64,000 nt of DNA from assembly GCF_037975245.1 (NCBI RefSeq), contig NC_092569.1, positions 2,457,501-2,521,500 on the forward strand. The letters run 5' to 3'. Position numbers and translations under genes: made by a program. Below, in pieces: positions 32,781 to 45,207 of the stretch. The stretch comes from Apostichopus japonicus (taxonomy: Eukaryota; Echinodermata; Holothuroidea; Aspidochirotida; Stichopodidae). The notes under the pieces are model-generated. The model did not search any database. It was given only the letters and a program-made list of their open reading frames with translations, and was not told where the DNA came from. Positions within the stretch are counted from its first letter, which is position 1. Each line of letters opens with the position of its first letter.

Positions 32781-32819
32781 CTGGGCAGTAACCCCATGCC
32801 GCCTATACATAACACTTGA

Positions 32820-33414
32820 CTTCAACGACCTCACGATCACGCCGCCTAATTTTGGAAATCATAGACCTGCTACCTGGTTTTCCTTGCATCAAGGTATGCT
32901 TCAGCGTGATAAATGTGCAACATGGGGAACGCTTTCCTCCACTGGTTTGTTTTTCTTTTACGTCAGGCCCTTGTTATTTCCATGATAAATTTACCGGTTT
33001 ACCAAAATACAACTGCGTCTATCCCATCAGTGAGTCTTGTGGTTCAGACATTTTTCTCTCCTTTCAAAGTCTCATCCACTATGTTCCAATTCTTATTCTC
33101 ATTTTGCTGTTTTTTATATCAATTTTTACCAAATAGATGTATGCCAGGCACATTCGCTGTATGTACCTCATTGTCATGTGATATATCCTCATCATCTTGA
33201 GGTACTGATTCTTTTCCATTTGTATTTACCTCACTATACACCTGTGTCGTTCTCTTCAATGCGTCTTTGACTACACTCTATTCATCCTCCTCTCCTGCTA
33301 TAGTTTCATCCACCGTTTTATCATTTGTGTTCTAGGCTTTCTGTTTATTTTTATCAATTTTTCCATACAATGGTGTGTCAAAGGATTTCGTGGGATGTGC
33401 CTCACTTCCGTGTG
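32820..33414 (-). pseudogene. Dead tail repeats of gene 3
   Basis: Directly after the gene 3 stop, the minus strand carries two more copies of the tail repeat in another frame. Recognisable pieces are VPQIKG, PLYGKIDKNK, DALKRTTQVYSEV and VDETLKGEK. They are broken by several in-frame stops, and the end resembles the AVVF region of the short tails. The window copy of the gene no longer codes for this stretch; it is now 3' UTR. Confidence 0.75.
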
Positions 33415-34387
33415 TCATTGTTCCTTTGATTTGAGGTATACTGATTCCTTATCATCCGAGTTTATTTCAGAATACAACTGAGTCTTCCTTTTCATTGCGT
33501 CTTGTACTTCACTGTATTCATCCTCTTCTACCAATAAAGTATCACTCACATTCTTGTCATTCGCAATCTCAGTTTTCGTTTTTTTCTTGTCAATCTTTCC
33601 ATATAGAGGTACGCCAGGTACTGTCTTAGTCTGTATATTGAAGCCTCGTGTCACACTCTCTTTTCCCCTGGGTGTTGCTCCTTCCTCATCAGGTGCTACC
33701 TCAGAATACAGCTGTGTTTTTCTCTTTAATGAATCTTGTACTTCAGAATATCCATTTTCTTCTTTGATCGAAGCCTCATCGACAATTTTGCTATTCGCAT
33801 TCTCTTTATTCTTAATATTCTTTCCATAGAGAGTTTCGTCAGTTAATTTCGTGGCAAGTACCTCATTTTTATGTGTTGAATTCCCTTTAATTTGAGGTAC
33901 TGCTCCATTTCCATCCTTCTTTACCTCACTATACAACGATGTCGTCCCCTTCATAGTGTTTTTGATTTCACTTGATTCGCTGTCATCGCTTTTCGTTTTG
34001 CTTTCAGAGCCAACGGCCTTCATTCCAACGGTTTCATAACTATCATTTTTGTCAACCATTTCTTGATCAAACAAAGCCTCTGTTGGTATTTTCACTTTTC
34101 CATCTTCTACACTGTAATAATTAGGGTTAGATTTTCGTGAAAATACCTTGTCATTAATTGAAGCATAATTTGTGCTAAGAGGCTCTAAATTGTGATTACC
34201 ATTCATTTTTTCATCAACGATATTGTACTCATTTTCTGCTGACGTCACATCATCGTCTTGAGTTTCATATACCGGATTGTACACCATTTGGTCATTTTCA
34301 TCACCATGGTGATTGACCAGTTGATTTCCACTGACGTTAGTTCCGTTATTCGCAAGTGAAACAGGATGAGTCGCTTCTTCCTTTTGT
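33415..34387 (-). CDS. Gene 3 last exon, long phosphotyrosine-repeat tail
   Basis: 973 nt, acceptor ttttacag, 323 residues, 15 tyrosines. In order: VYNPVYET (with NPVY), NEYNIV, TNYASI (TxYxxI, ITSM form), NYYSV, SYETV, SLYSEV (SxYxxV, ITIM form), LYGKN, GYSEVQDSLKRKTQLYSEV, LYGKI, EYSEVQDAMKRKTQLYSEI. The last two pairs are YxxV-x10-YxxV/I, an ITAM-like spacing with Val in place of Leu/Ile. Repeat length is about 75-78 residues. The reading frame ends early after SVYLKS because of a 2 bp insertion relative to its own repeats (GTATACCT against GTACCT). Confidence 0.85.
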
Positions 34388-37300
34388 CTGTAAAATGAGT
34401 GCAGAATGAATATCTTTGTAGAGTGCGTAGCATTTTCATTGTCCGAAACGTTCTTTCCGATAAATAAAAATCTTGCAGTAAACTTGTAATCACTTGCTTG
34501 TCAGACGAAATATTTCTAATGTATTGCTTGTTTGAAATAGTCAGTACACTTAAATAATTTACAATAAAGCCTCTGCTTTTTAACTACTTTTATAATATAG
34601 GCATTTGTCGTTTTCGTTCTTTGTACACAGATAAATCCTGTTATGCGCTACTCAAACATCAATAAGTATTTATAACTAAGCATCGATTTAAATTTAGGGT
34701 ACTGAGATTCTTTTATTTGAAAATAAACTAAGGAAGAAATATTTACCTTTTTGAGCGGTAAAAGAGTAAGCCCACAAACCCAAGGACTAGGAACAGTATA
34801 ACCATAACTGCGACAATTATTATCCAAATAATTATCCCGCCGTTGGAATTCTCTGTGGCTAAATGTAAAGTGACAATAAAAAGATTAACTAGACATTCCA
34901 ATGAGCCTCTAAATATGCACACGTGCTCATCTTTAACTGTGTCACTGTGTTTCTATTATAGAAACTTGTACAAGTAGACCCTGTCCTAACGAATGTTGCT
35001 TCCATTGGCTCACATAAATTGTAATACAGTTTCATGGCAGTTGCTATGAACTCTAAGAAACTGTTTTTCAAAAATGCTTCAAAAGTTCCTTAAGCATATA
35101 GAAGTGTCCTAAAGCTACGGTCCATTTCTCAGTAGTTTGTATACAACTGCCATATTTCAGCGTAATTGAAATAATGATAGGTATCTTTTATCGAAGATTT
35201 AAATTGCCACATGCATAGATAGCGAGCTTATGTCGTCAGCTTTGTAAACTTTTAACCAGAATGATTTCATCTGGATGAGACGATGAAATTAGTCCTTGTA
35301 CTAATAGCCTCAACCTCTGAAAAACACAAAAATGGGTAATGTGGCTGAATTATGGCAAATATCATTTTTGCTTTGAAGCAATATTCTATCCTAATGACGT
35401 TATAAAATTTAAGAAGTAATAAGTAAAAATGTGTTTTGATTCGACCTTAATTTCAGTTTTGTTCAGTTATAAAAACTATATATTTTCTATATTGATTTTC
35501 AGTCTCAGGTTGAGACATATGTTACCATCTGCTTCCCGTTGTTGCTCAAATGTACGCAGCTCCTCTGTGTTCAATGTAGAACTTAAGCCAATGAGTGAAT
35601 GTTTCACAGAAGTAACCGGAACTATACAAACAAGAAAAAATATATATTAATAGATATTACCTGCTGAAAGGTAATACCATCTCTAGCCAGTAGTGTCACA
35701 GTTTAGAAAGTAAACTAAACAAATAACATACACTGTTAATGTATTTCGTTGAAATAATTTCACTGGAAATATTTTAGGTATGCCAATTTCATTGATTACC
35801 CACAGCTTGGAATTGTTTCTTCCTTTCGTGATTTGTGTCACAGATAGTGTGGTTTTAATGTCAGTTAATAAGATCTTGCAAAATACCAAATGGGTACTGT
35901 AATATTTTCCTTTCATTCAATTTACCTGGATGTATTTATCGTTTAAAGTTAAGTTACTACCGTACCATTTTTATCTGAATCTGAAGTTTGGATTATTTTT
36001 GATGTACGAGGAAGCTCTATGAATTCAGTTGGAGAACTTTCCTTAGGTCCGGAAGACTCAGAAATGGTAGCTTAAAAAATGAAAGGTAGAAAGAAAAACT
36101 GTAGCAATAAATGAAATAAATATTTGTAATTTAATTTTTTAATATAAAATATTTAACTGAAGAATTCTTTCATCTAGGTGAGACGATGAAATTGGTCCAT
36201 GTACTAATAGCCTAGACCTCTAAAAAACACAAAAATGGGTAATATATAACTGAATTATGGAAAATAAAATATCTGGTTTGAAACAATATTCTATCCTAAT
36301 GGCGCTATATAATTTAAGAAATGATGAGTACAAATTTGTTTTGGTTTGACCTTTTCAATTTTTGTTTCAGTTATAAAAATAATAAAAAGATATACTTTCT
36401 ACACTAAATTTCAGTCTCAGCTTTAGACATATTTTACCATCTTCTTCTCGTTGTTGCTCAACTGTACACAGCTCATCTGAGTATATTGTATAACTAAAAC
36501 TAATGACTGAATGTTTCTCAGAAGTAACGGGAGCTACACACACAACAACAAATTTAAGTCAGTTAAATGGGATACCAAATGGAAACTGTCATATTTTTCT
36601 TTCGTACCTGGACGTATTTATCGTTTAAAGTTAAGTTACTACTGTACCAGGTTTACCTGCAGCTGGATTTTCCGTTGTTTTCGATGTGCGAAGAAGCTCT
36701 TTGATTTCAGTTGGAGAACTTTCCTTAGGTCCGGAAGACTCAGAATTGGTAGCTTAAAGAAATTGAAAGGGAGAACAAATTAACGGCAGTGATAAATTGT
36801 ATAAATGTTTGTAATTTATAATGGTAAAATAGTTAGCTGGAAGTACGCAGCTTTCTGTATGTTGAATATAGTAGTGAAAATTAAATTAGCAAATGTGTTG
36901 CTCTTGGTTTTTTACTCTGGAAATTGAAATATCTGATCAGATATTACTATACGCTGATATTTTTTTGTTACGACTTCAGATGAAGCAAAAATAAAAAGTG
37001 AATATAATTCATTTTTAATTAATTAATTGAGGAACTATGAAAGCAAACACATGAGTGGATACTGATAGAATTATTAAATTTATGAGGTATAATATTTATA
37101 CCTATGATACCATTGTAGTAATCGATACTACAAATATGGAAATATAAAAATGTAGTGTTTCATGTAAAACGTCAACGTTGCTAGATAAATATATTGTAAG
37201 GTTTTGGACAGTTAAAAGCGTCTCTGAAACAGAAGCAAACTAAGCTTGTTATGTGATTGGGGAATATGTCCAAGAAGAAACAATTGCAATTATGACAACA

Positions 37301-38350
37301 GTTGTACCACGCGAGGTTTTCATGTAGAACGGACGAGGAAGTTAAAGATGGGGTTGAGGGCGAGGGAGGCAGAGCATGTCATAAACGTCCTTGAAATTCA
37401 ACAGATTTATTTTATAAATCCTCGCGTAGTGTAATCTCTCCACGCCTATGAGATAAATGATTATACATAAAACGGAATAAATATTGATGTAATTCATTTT
37501 TGTGCATGGTTAGTTTTTCAGAACTGGTCAAGTTAATTACTTTCCAGGCTATAAATGACTTATAAAATGTCTTTACAATTGATAATGAAAACAATACTTA
37601 CCACTGGTGGGCATAGGAACTGTTGGAATATCTGCACAAAGGAAAAGATGAAGAAGAAAGACGTATTGGTCTCGGAGGATCCTGAGATTCTAAGTTGTAT
37701 TTACTTTTGTTCCATATAGCTATGCTCACTGACTGTAACCAGTACCAACAATTGTGAGAGGTATTCGAGATATAAGTATGAAAAGAGGCTTATAAAAAAT
37801 GTCTGTAACACATGGGTACGCGCGCACAAGAGTACACGTACACATGCCCATTTTCGCAAAGGTTTAATCTTCTTATATATAAGTATATAAAACAAAACTT
37901 ATGAATTTCCAGTACAAAGGCATGTCCGTTATTACGTCTCATTTAAAAGCGTAGGTTTCACATTTCCTTCGAAAACACCATAATGTTACTTTCTGTGTTA
38001 GACATCTGTGTGGAAAACCCACCGGCATAATCTAGTGTTCCATACCTTTACACAATGTACAACTGACTACGGGCAAGTAAAAAATCTACAGATACTATTG
38101 ATATACTGAGATTCGTAACAATATATGATAATTAATTCGTAACTTTAATACTCAGTTACTGTAGAGGTGAAAAATAATGTCCTTAATGATTGCAACATAG
38201 TTCCTCCTCTGTATGGTATGCCGAAAACTATATGTAAACTTACCAGTATCGAAACCTTCTATGCAAAAGATTGTATTTTCAGGATAAGTTGTAGAAATCC
38301 TTAATATAATCTGTCAAAATTAAAATGATAAGTTGGCACACACACACACG

Positions 38351-38407
<57 letters not shown>

Positions 38408-38412
38408 ACATG

Positions 38413-38470
<58 letters not shown>

Positions 38471-41400
38471 TTTGACCTGTCTATAAAAACCACATTGTTA
38501 AGAATATACTTTCTAAATTTTCGAGGGCTTTTGGTTAGTTTCCAATGTCATTTTCTTTCTTGTGGCTTGTATATCAGATATTTACATTTTGGTTTGTTTC
38601 GTGTTGCTTTGTATTTAGCGAGTTGTCTGTCATTAATATGAAAAACCTCTGGACTATACTTGTGAGAGACGTGTCTGCAGTCGTGGTTGTGTCAGGTTGT
38701 TCTATATAAAAATATATTATTGTACGCTGTTACATTTGTTAATACATTAGAACAACACTTTTCGTTTCCTTGTGGGATTGACCAGTGACCTTGTAATGGC
38801 GACAACACCTCGTCGTCAAAGCATTTCCTCTTGCCAGCAATTGTTCATGGCATGAATGGAAACATTCATGATGGAGAAGAAAAAACAGACAAAATTAACA
38901 ACTTTAAACTCAAAACCTACTTAAAACTCAAAAAAGCATTGGCCTGTCCGATCGATAAGTTTGTGACATAGTAAACAACACCCAAATAGCAAACATCAAT
39001 TTTTATGACTGCTGATGTTTAACAGATTTTACTTCTTCACGAGTAACAAATGCAAATCAATTGGTGGTGAAATGTCATCATAGCTGTGTAATTAGAAAAA
39101 ATTTATCACAATAAGTTTTTCATCATCGATTCATCTGAATCATCTATTCCAAAATTAACGCACTTCCGTATTATGTGTGATTAAAACATTTAGCTGTTCA
39201 CAGACGCTGCCTTAAATCATCTAATTCAGTGTAGGCCTATAGGTCTATTACTATAATACTAGTTTCTGGAACATTTGTACAGTAGTTAAGTTAGTAAAAA
39301 GGCCACGTTTGAAGTCTATAATCCATGTAATTTATATACATACTGGTGCATTGCTATTTTCTGGTAATAATTGTATTCTTATTGGAGGTGCATGTGTCAC
39401 TCCTGCATTAGAGTTGTACATCGCCTGTCCACCACTAATGGTTGAGGTACTTCGGTTGAGCGTCTTACACTCATCATTGGAATCTCTTTGCCATGAAAAT
39501 GCAGTTTTACCCATACTCGTGTCGCTGGGGCTGTAAAAATAGTTCAGATTAATAAATCCAGTAACATCTTCCGGGAGACAGGGGAAAAGTAGCTCAAATG
39601 TCTTCCTCTCATTAGATTGCCATCTGGCACATAGGAAGCATCCACTGATATCTGTTGAAACGAAAAGTATCAAATAACATTGTACTTGGTCAAGCGATAG
39701 TCTTCGTAGTGAAATATATAGCACTGAAGCCCCTCATGATACACTTTACTTTCCCTCTCCCCTCTCTCTCCCTCCACCTATCGCTCCACGTCTCGCTCCA
39801 CCTCTCATACTCCCTCTCCCTCTCCCACTCTTTAAACGTAAAACTGGTTACAATTTATTTGTGAGGTTTACCAGCACCAATGAACATTCACCACTCAACC
39901 TTTCCTCCCCTCTCCACCGCCTCAACACGCCAACCACTACCCCGAGTCCCCGACCTTCTAATAAAATCGAGGATAAAGTAAGTGGTGCACACCCCCCCCC
40001 CATTCTCTCTCCACTGCCTCCCCTCCCAAACCCCTCTCTTTCCCTTCCATGAAACATTGAAATGTTTGCTTCCAAACAAGAATGAATGACTGTTAAGTTA
40101 AAAAAGGAAACACAATTAATGTCCGTATAATGCTGATGCGAAACATTGCAACATATGTAGAGCGAACGATCATCGTAATATAGCAACATTCCCCACCCCT
40201 CACCCTTCTAATCAAAACGAGTATTCAGTAAACGATATAAAACAAAACATATTAGCAAGCATTTTGACTGACGTAGGAAATGCGAAAACTATTTAAAGGA
40301 GTATTCCGGTGGCGGGTGATGCGACCATTAAATGGAAAAGACAAATAATCCAAACTATTAGTAAGAAACCTCATCTCACTATCTTGTTCCTAACTCGATA
40401 TATGGTTGGTTGAATGTAACATATTGTGACTGGCTAATTGTTGAACTACGCAAGTAAGCTAGATCACGATGTCATCTGGTAAATGCATTTAAGGATCATC
40501 TTTAGACTTATTATTTTCCTTATTTTAATTCTAATTTTTTCTATTTGTACTGTTGCTGTAAAGCGCTTCGAGCCTTTGTGAAAGGCGCTATATAAATATG
40601 TTTATGTATGTATCTGGAGAAATGCTCTTCAAAAGCTCCTATTACTCTAATTACTTATAATGTTGATATAGATTTATGTATTGAAACATGATACATTAGA
40701 ATCCTTGCTTAGCTCTATACTTAGAATTTCATCAAACTAAATCTTTTTCCCCCTCTGTGGATAAATGATTGACATATTATAGAGAATAACAAATATATTT
40801 CAGCTGAACTGTCCTGATGATATCATCCATTCTGCTGTTGTTAGATCCATTCACAAAAATGGAAATGAAATCCATATCTTTACGACAAAAACATATTATG
40901 AGGATAAGCCTTTCGGCTATGATTCAGCAAACTGTCAATGATTTTGAGATATTATCAACTTCAGACACCAGAATATTATTGTAACTTACCCATATTGACG
41001 AAGGAATAAAATTCCCAGTCCGCGTCGAAGTTTGTGCTCGCGATGTTCTTTAAGCCAAAATCGTTACAACCAGATCCACACGATATCGATGCTTGAGAGA
41101 AAAAAATAAGTTAAAAAATGACCAGAGGCAGCGACAGGGGAAGTTTTTACAATCCCCCACCCCCCCCCCCCCCACACACACACATAAACACACACATCAT
41201 CGTCTAGTCGGCTGCGGTAGAACAAAACTAACCCATTCTCTTTTCAGTCCATTATCTGGATGATATCAAATTTCATTAACTTCCGTTTTGGTGTATTTGA
41301 AATTTGCTACGAGATAACAAGGAATATCTGAAAACGCTTACGTGGTTTCACCACTGAACGCCCCCTTGTTACCCCCTGAGCCCCAACTAGGCCCTGAGAT

Positions 41401-42342
41401 ATATTCCAAAGAAATGTAAGTGTAATTCTTTTTTCTGACTTGTATTTTTCCGTTCCAAAATCGCTACAAAAGGCGAACAAGAATCACATAAAAGTGCTTG
41501 CAGATTCTGGGGGCTTGTACTTCCAGTCAATATAACAGTGTTCAGTTGTAATTATAAAGCAAGATGCCGCCTTTGGTACTTTTCGAAATGTTGTTTAGCT
41601 AGTCACTGCAAGTCGGTCTCTTGAAAAATTGATTCATGTACAAGCCTGGTTAAGTTACAATTAAAGCTTTGTCACAATTCTGAATTCCATGACTATAAAT
41701 TAAAATATTCATCAATGAAGCGTGGGATGGTAGGAGTAAGACGTTTTTCCTATCCCTCTACGTTATCCTGTGATGTGCACTTTATACAGCTGCGCTTTTG
41801 CCCGTCCAAATGTTTATCCCAAAATGTTTGCTTGGATGCAGTGGCATCCCCCCCCCCCCCTGCCACTCTACACAAAAGCACCTCCACTTTGGAATTTTAC
41901 CAAATCGAGGCTTATGGCAATCACATTTCATCTCCCGCACACAATCACACACACGTAAAAGTTCGATAATGGTCACGTGTAGAAATGGTTAAATGAACTG
42001 AATTATTAAAGGAGTTTTAGAAAGCATGTATATCGAAACCTTACTAAGAGTGTCTTATTCTGTTTTGAAACTTACTTTCACATTAAAGTTTCCCTTTCCA
42101 AAGAAGTCATGCAAAATTGATTGCAAATTTGCAAGTCTTTCTTACATTACCTCAGAGAATCTGTGTTAATTGTTAAACGCTGTTGTAAATACAAATATTT
42201 TAACAAGTAGGTTTCGATAAGAAAATCTCATAATAGTTATCAACGTATTAACAGGAATGATATACTCACCGATACATGATCCGAGAAGTAATACGTAGCG
42301 AGAAATCCTGAAGAGATCGTAGTTAGTTGTTTGAGGCTTCAT
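33415..42342 (-). CDS. Gene 3: type I receptor, subtype II ectodomain, long repeated tail
   Basis: Eleven exons: 42270-42342, 40990-41091, 39344-39651, 38244-38310, 37602-37631, 36657-36752, 36438-36533, 35966-36070, 35526-35621, 34747-34852, 33415-34387. The sum is 2052 nt, 683 residues, in frame throughout with GT/AG borders. Signal peptide MKPQTTNYDLFRISRYVLLL; ectodomain to about residue 190 with seven cysteines (CGSGC, CFLC, FPC, DEC, FCIE); stalk about 190-324 from two duplicated exon pairs; membrane helix about 331-355; tail about 361-683. No enzyme domain is seen. It is the most complete member of the array and the only one with the repeated tail. It probably works at the cell surface and signals through phosphotyrosine; ligand unknown. 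Confidence 0.82.
34747..34852 (-). CDS. Gene 3 transmembrane exon
   Basis: 106 nt, phase 1 to 2. It codes for ENSNGG, then IIIWIIIVAVMVILFLVLGF, then VGLLFYRSK. Acceptor ccacag; donor GTAAAT. Confidence 0.86.
35526..36752 (-). CDS. Gene 3 stalk exons: two duplicated A-B pairs
   Basis: Four phase-1 exons alternate in type. A exons (36657-36752, 35966-36070) code for ...SESSGPKESSPTE...; B exons (36438-36533, 35526-35621) code for PVTS(E/V)KHS ... (E)L(R/C)T.EQQRE(E/A)D. Each pair with its introns is a local duplication. They are rich in Ser, Thr, Pro and Glu, fitting an extended glycosylated stalk. All four are open with usable splice sites. Confidence 0.78.
38244..38310 (-). CDS. Gene 3 exon 4, conserved 22-codon exon
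   Basis: 67 nt, phase 0 to 1: IILRISTTYPENTIFCIEGF and DT. Donor GTAAGTTTAC; acceptor ttttgacag. Matched in genes 2, 4 and 5. Confidence 0.82.
38352..38710. repeat. (TA)n tracts and decayed Penelope-like fragment
   Basis: CA repeats and two TA tracts (38352-38394, 38416-38468), then a sequence related to 63200-63360 (TTTGGTTTGTTTCGTGTTGC, GTGAGAGACGTGTC). On the minus strand it reads like a decayed coding fragment. Confidence 0.6.
39344..39651 (-). CDS. Gene 3 exon 3, main ectodomain exon
   Basis: 308 nt, phase 1 to 0, from DISGCFLCARWQ to LPENSNAP before GTATGTATA. Cysteines: CFLC, LFPC, DEC. The copy in gene 4 is nearly identical. Shared with gene 1/2 type: CFLCA.W, FEL..PC, and a Cys in the third quarter. 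Confidence 0.85.
40553..40612 (+). repeat. LINE-type 3' end fragment
   Basis: GTAAAGCGCTTCGAGCC and GGCGCTATATAAATA, a 3' end seen on many animal LINEs and SINEs. It is duplicated in gene 4 at 51843-51900. Confidence 0.6.
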
Positions 42343-45207
42343 GATGTTTTATCGTGACAGACAGAGGCTTTCAATCCGAACAAATTTAAAGTTACAACAC
42401 TGATTGCGATCTCCAACAGGAAACAAAATGTACCGGTACCAGAGAAATCTCAATACTTTATGCATAGAGGAACGTAACGGTCCTATATTGTATAACCATA
42501 TATGCCATAACAATTTATATCAGTGTAAAATACAATAGGGGAACTGAGTGTATGTTCATTTCCTCTTCACGTAGTATTACTGTATATTAGACTTAGATAC
42601 GGGTCAATCCATTTCTGACACTATTGTTGTCATACATATAGCTATTATGATATATCGCAATAGATTGTACGGTAAATTCCCAAAGGATTTCCTACACCCC
42701 CATATGAAAGAGGAAACGAACTGCTTAAGAGCGTGGAATACTTCCATTGGTAATAGCTATATGTAAGAAGTGTACACAGTTTGAAATCCGTACTATTTAT
42801 TTGGAATTAAGGAAACAAACCTCAAGAACGTGCTTATAACGAATACATTGCTTAGGTGACAACATTACTTTCACATCTTAATATGTCCCCTCTCCCCATC
42901 ACTCCTCTTCTCATAGCTCTCTTCCACCTTTTTTTCTCCACACCTTTCTGTCTTTGTCCTTTCTAGTTTATTCCCTACCCCCTTCACTTAATCCTCTTTT
43001 TTCCCCTCTATTGTTTATCTCCTACCTCTCCTCTTCCCATCGCTCGACCAGAATATATGGTAATCTAAGCTTGTCAAGCAACGCTTAGAGTACCAGTGAT
43101 ATAGCTTGCTACTACAAACAGACAAACCGATACACATATTTACACACAATTTCTTTAGCCAACTAAAGTTCTCTTAAGGACCAGTTGGAATTTTCTATTC
43201 GATTTTGCGAGCAGGACGACTGTATTCAGCAACAGATAATATTTTCCTTGTAGTTCTCAGGTTATGCCTGTACCGATACATTACGCTTGTTATTACCATA
43301 TATTAATGGTGAAAGGGGAAAGAGAAACAAGGAAAATGAAAGATATAAAGACTAAAACTCATTTCATTGGTTGTTTTATTTTATAACACATGCTGCATGC
43401 GTCATATAATATTTTCCACCTTGTTTATTTAAACCTTTTGTAGCCCGTTTGAAATAGAGAGGAAACGATGCATGACGCACTGCTATAAATCTTCGTCATC
43501 GCTTATTTTGTTTCTTTGATTTTGTTTTGTAATAGTTTAACAAATGCTATGACGGCCTAAAACACAGTGCCCGAAGAAAATGAATTTACTCGAAAAATCC
43601 AATTACCAATGAAGTATCACGCTGTGGAAGCTGTACAGGTTCACACAGACCTGTTCGTTGTACAAATATGCTAGGGTTTGACCTATAACAATCATGACAG
43701 ACCTGTGTACATTTTTTGGGGAGGAGGGGTTGGGTGCGTTTACCGTTTTTATTATTCATCGTCCCTAGGGGCGGGGTCCATTTTTGTATAATTAAGAGTG
43801 CTGAGATGTTAAACGGTGATACGTGCTCTGCAATCACATCAATTTGTTTTGGGACATTGATTTTGACAAAGTTAAGGTTGTCTTATTATATGTAACAAAA
43901 TGCCAAGAACAAGGGTTGTCCTTTGAAGGTTGGAAAATGTGGGGATGTGCGCCACCCTCTGCCACCCTCCCCCCCCCCCCCCTTCATCCCATTCCTGCAT
44001 ACGAGTTAACAGGAGTTAGATATTGTCCATGAAACATGGCATTGCAATACTCTATAGATTGCAAAAAAAGAACGTTAAGAAAACTTTATAGATATATACA
44101 TCTTTCCACAATCCTCGTTTAAAAATGAGTTCTACTAAGTTATATTCAAATGTGAAAGTCCTTACACTGACCAGCCTGGTTGTGTAAATTCAAAAGTTTT
44201 GAGCTTAAAGACATTGATTAACATAGCCCGTCTACCATCAAGCAATCACACCTTGCAAGAAAGACTAGCCAAACATAACACATAATCGAAATTATATACA
44301 TATTTAAAATCATGAAATCGAAAAGAAAAAGAGATTATAAAATATATATAATCAGTTTATAATGTTTCTGATTTTATCCATTCATCTACTCTCCTGCATT
44401 CACATTTGTCTTCTAGTACTGTGTTTTAGAGGAAATAAAAAATGTCCAATAGAATTATCAGAATGTGATCATTTTATCCATTCCTTTACTTTCCTGTTGA
44501 ATTATATTATAATCTAATTTAACTGAATCAAGAAATGAAGAAGATTAGACAGATGGGGTTAAAACGTAAACGATATTCTATTTGTTATAATATAGAAAGC
44601 ATCCAAAGTTACCAAAATTAAATAAGCAAGTCTACGAATATGTTTTCTTTCATCATCTAGATAAAGAGAAACTAATTGTTTTAGTATAATTAGCGAAAGG
44701 GCTTGATTATCTCCCATGGTGTACATCTTCCTCATATAACGGAACACAGAACTGACCGGCATATTTATTTACTTCGTGTTCAACGTTATCCCTTAAAAAT
44801 GCTAGTCTATAGCAAATTGTGAAACAATCTCTCAATTATTATCAAATTAAATGTAACAAACAATTTTGAAAAGGCAAAGACCGTCAGTTTGCTTATTTCG
44901 GCTGAACTGTTTTTAACTTTTTACACGTGTCCTCAGTTACTGTGGTTCCCACTTATCAAGGAAGACACCTCACTGAGAGCGAGAGACTTTTGTTCTTCAC
45001 TTATCAGTTTGCATGCACAATTAAATTAAAATTAAAATATTTATGAGGACAATCGTTACAAGTTGAGGAATGCACAATTATTTTATTTATGTTGTTTATT
45101 CTTATTCTGTGGAATACCGCTACGCCTCCTATACATTACACTCGTCTAAGGAAATCCTGAGATCCTTATAGACCTGCACCCTGGTTTCCCATGCCAGGTT
45201 AAGCTTT
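42343..45207. other. Spacer between genes 3 and 4
   Basis: Shorter than the other spacers. Positions 42343-42860 nearly match the upstream region of gene 4 (53645-54150). About 42885-43065 is a pyrimidine-rich retroelement fragment. Near 43205 (TGCGAGCAGGACGACTG) is the empty counterpart of the hAT insertion site. No gene. Confidence 0.65.
45082..45087 (-). terminator. Poly(A) signal of gene 4
   Basis: AATAAA on the minus strand about 120 nt past the stop, same context as gene 2. Confidence 0.55.

Larger units (their letters stand above)
28166..32819. other. Spacer between genes 2 and 3
   Basis: No gene is seen. It contains a Penelope-like insertion (28828-29113), a second tail motif (29477-29514), the GC-rich block near 30700, a TTAA-flanked element (30888-31503) and AGGCCT/TA repeats (31937-32065). 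Confidence 0.6.

Noticed and set aside
32816-33270. Plus-strand frames of 77-106 codons
   Set aside because: Antisense shadows of the decayed tail repeats of gene 3.
39848-40189. Frames of 63-113 codons on both strands, repeated near 51149-51509
   Set aside because: Low-complexity Pro/Ser/Gly/Arg-rich translations of a pyrimidine-rich intron; they overlap on both strands and lack splice or start context.
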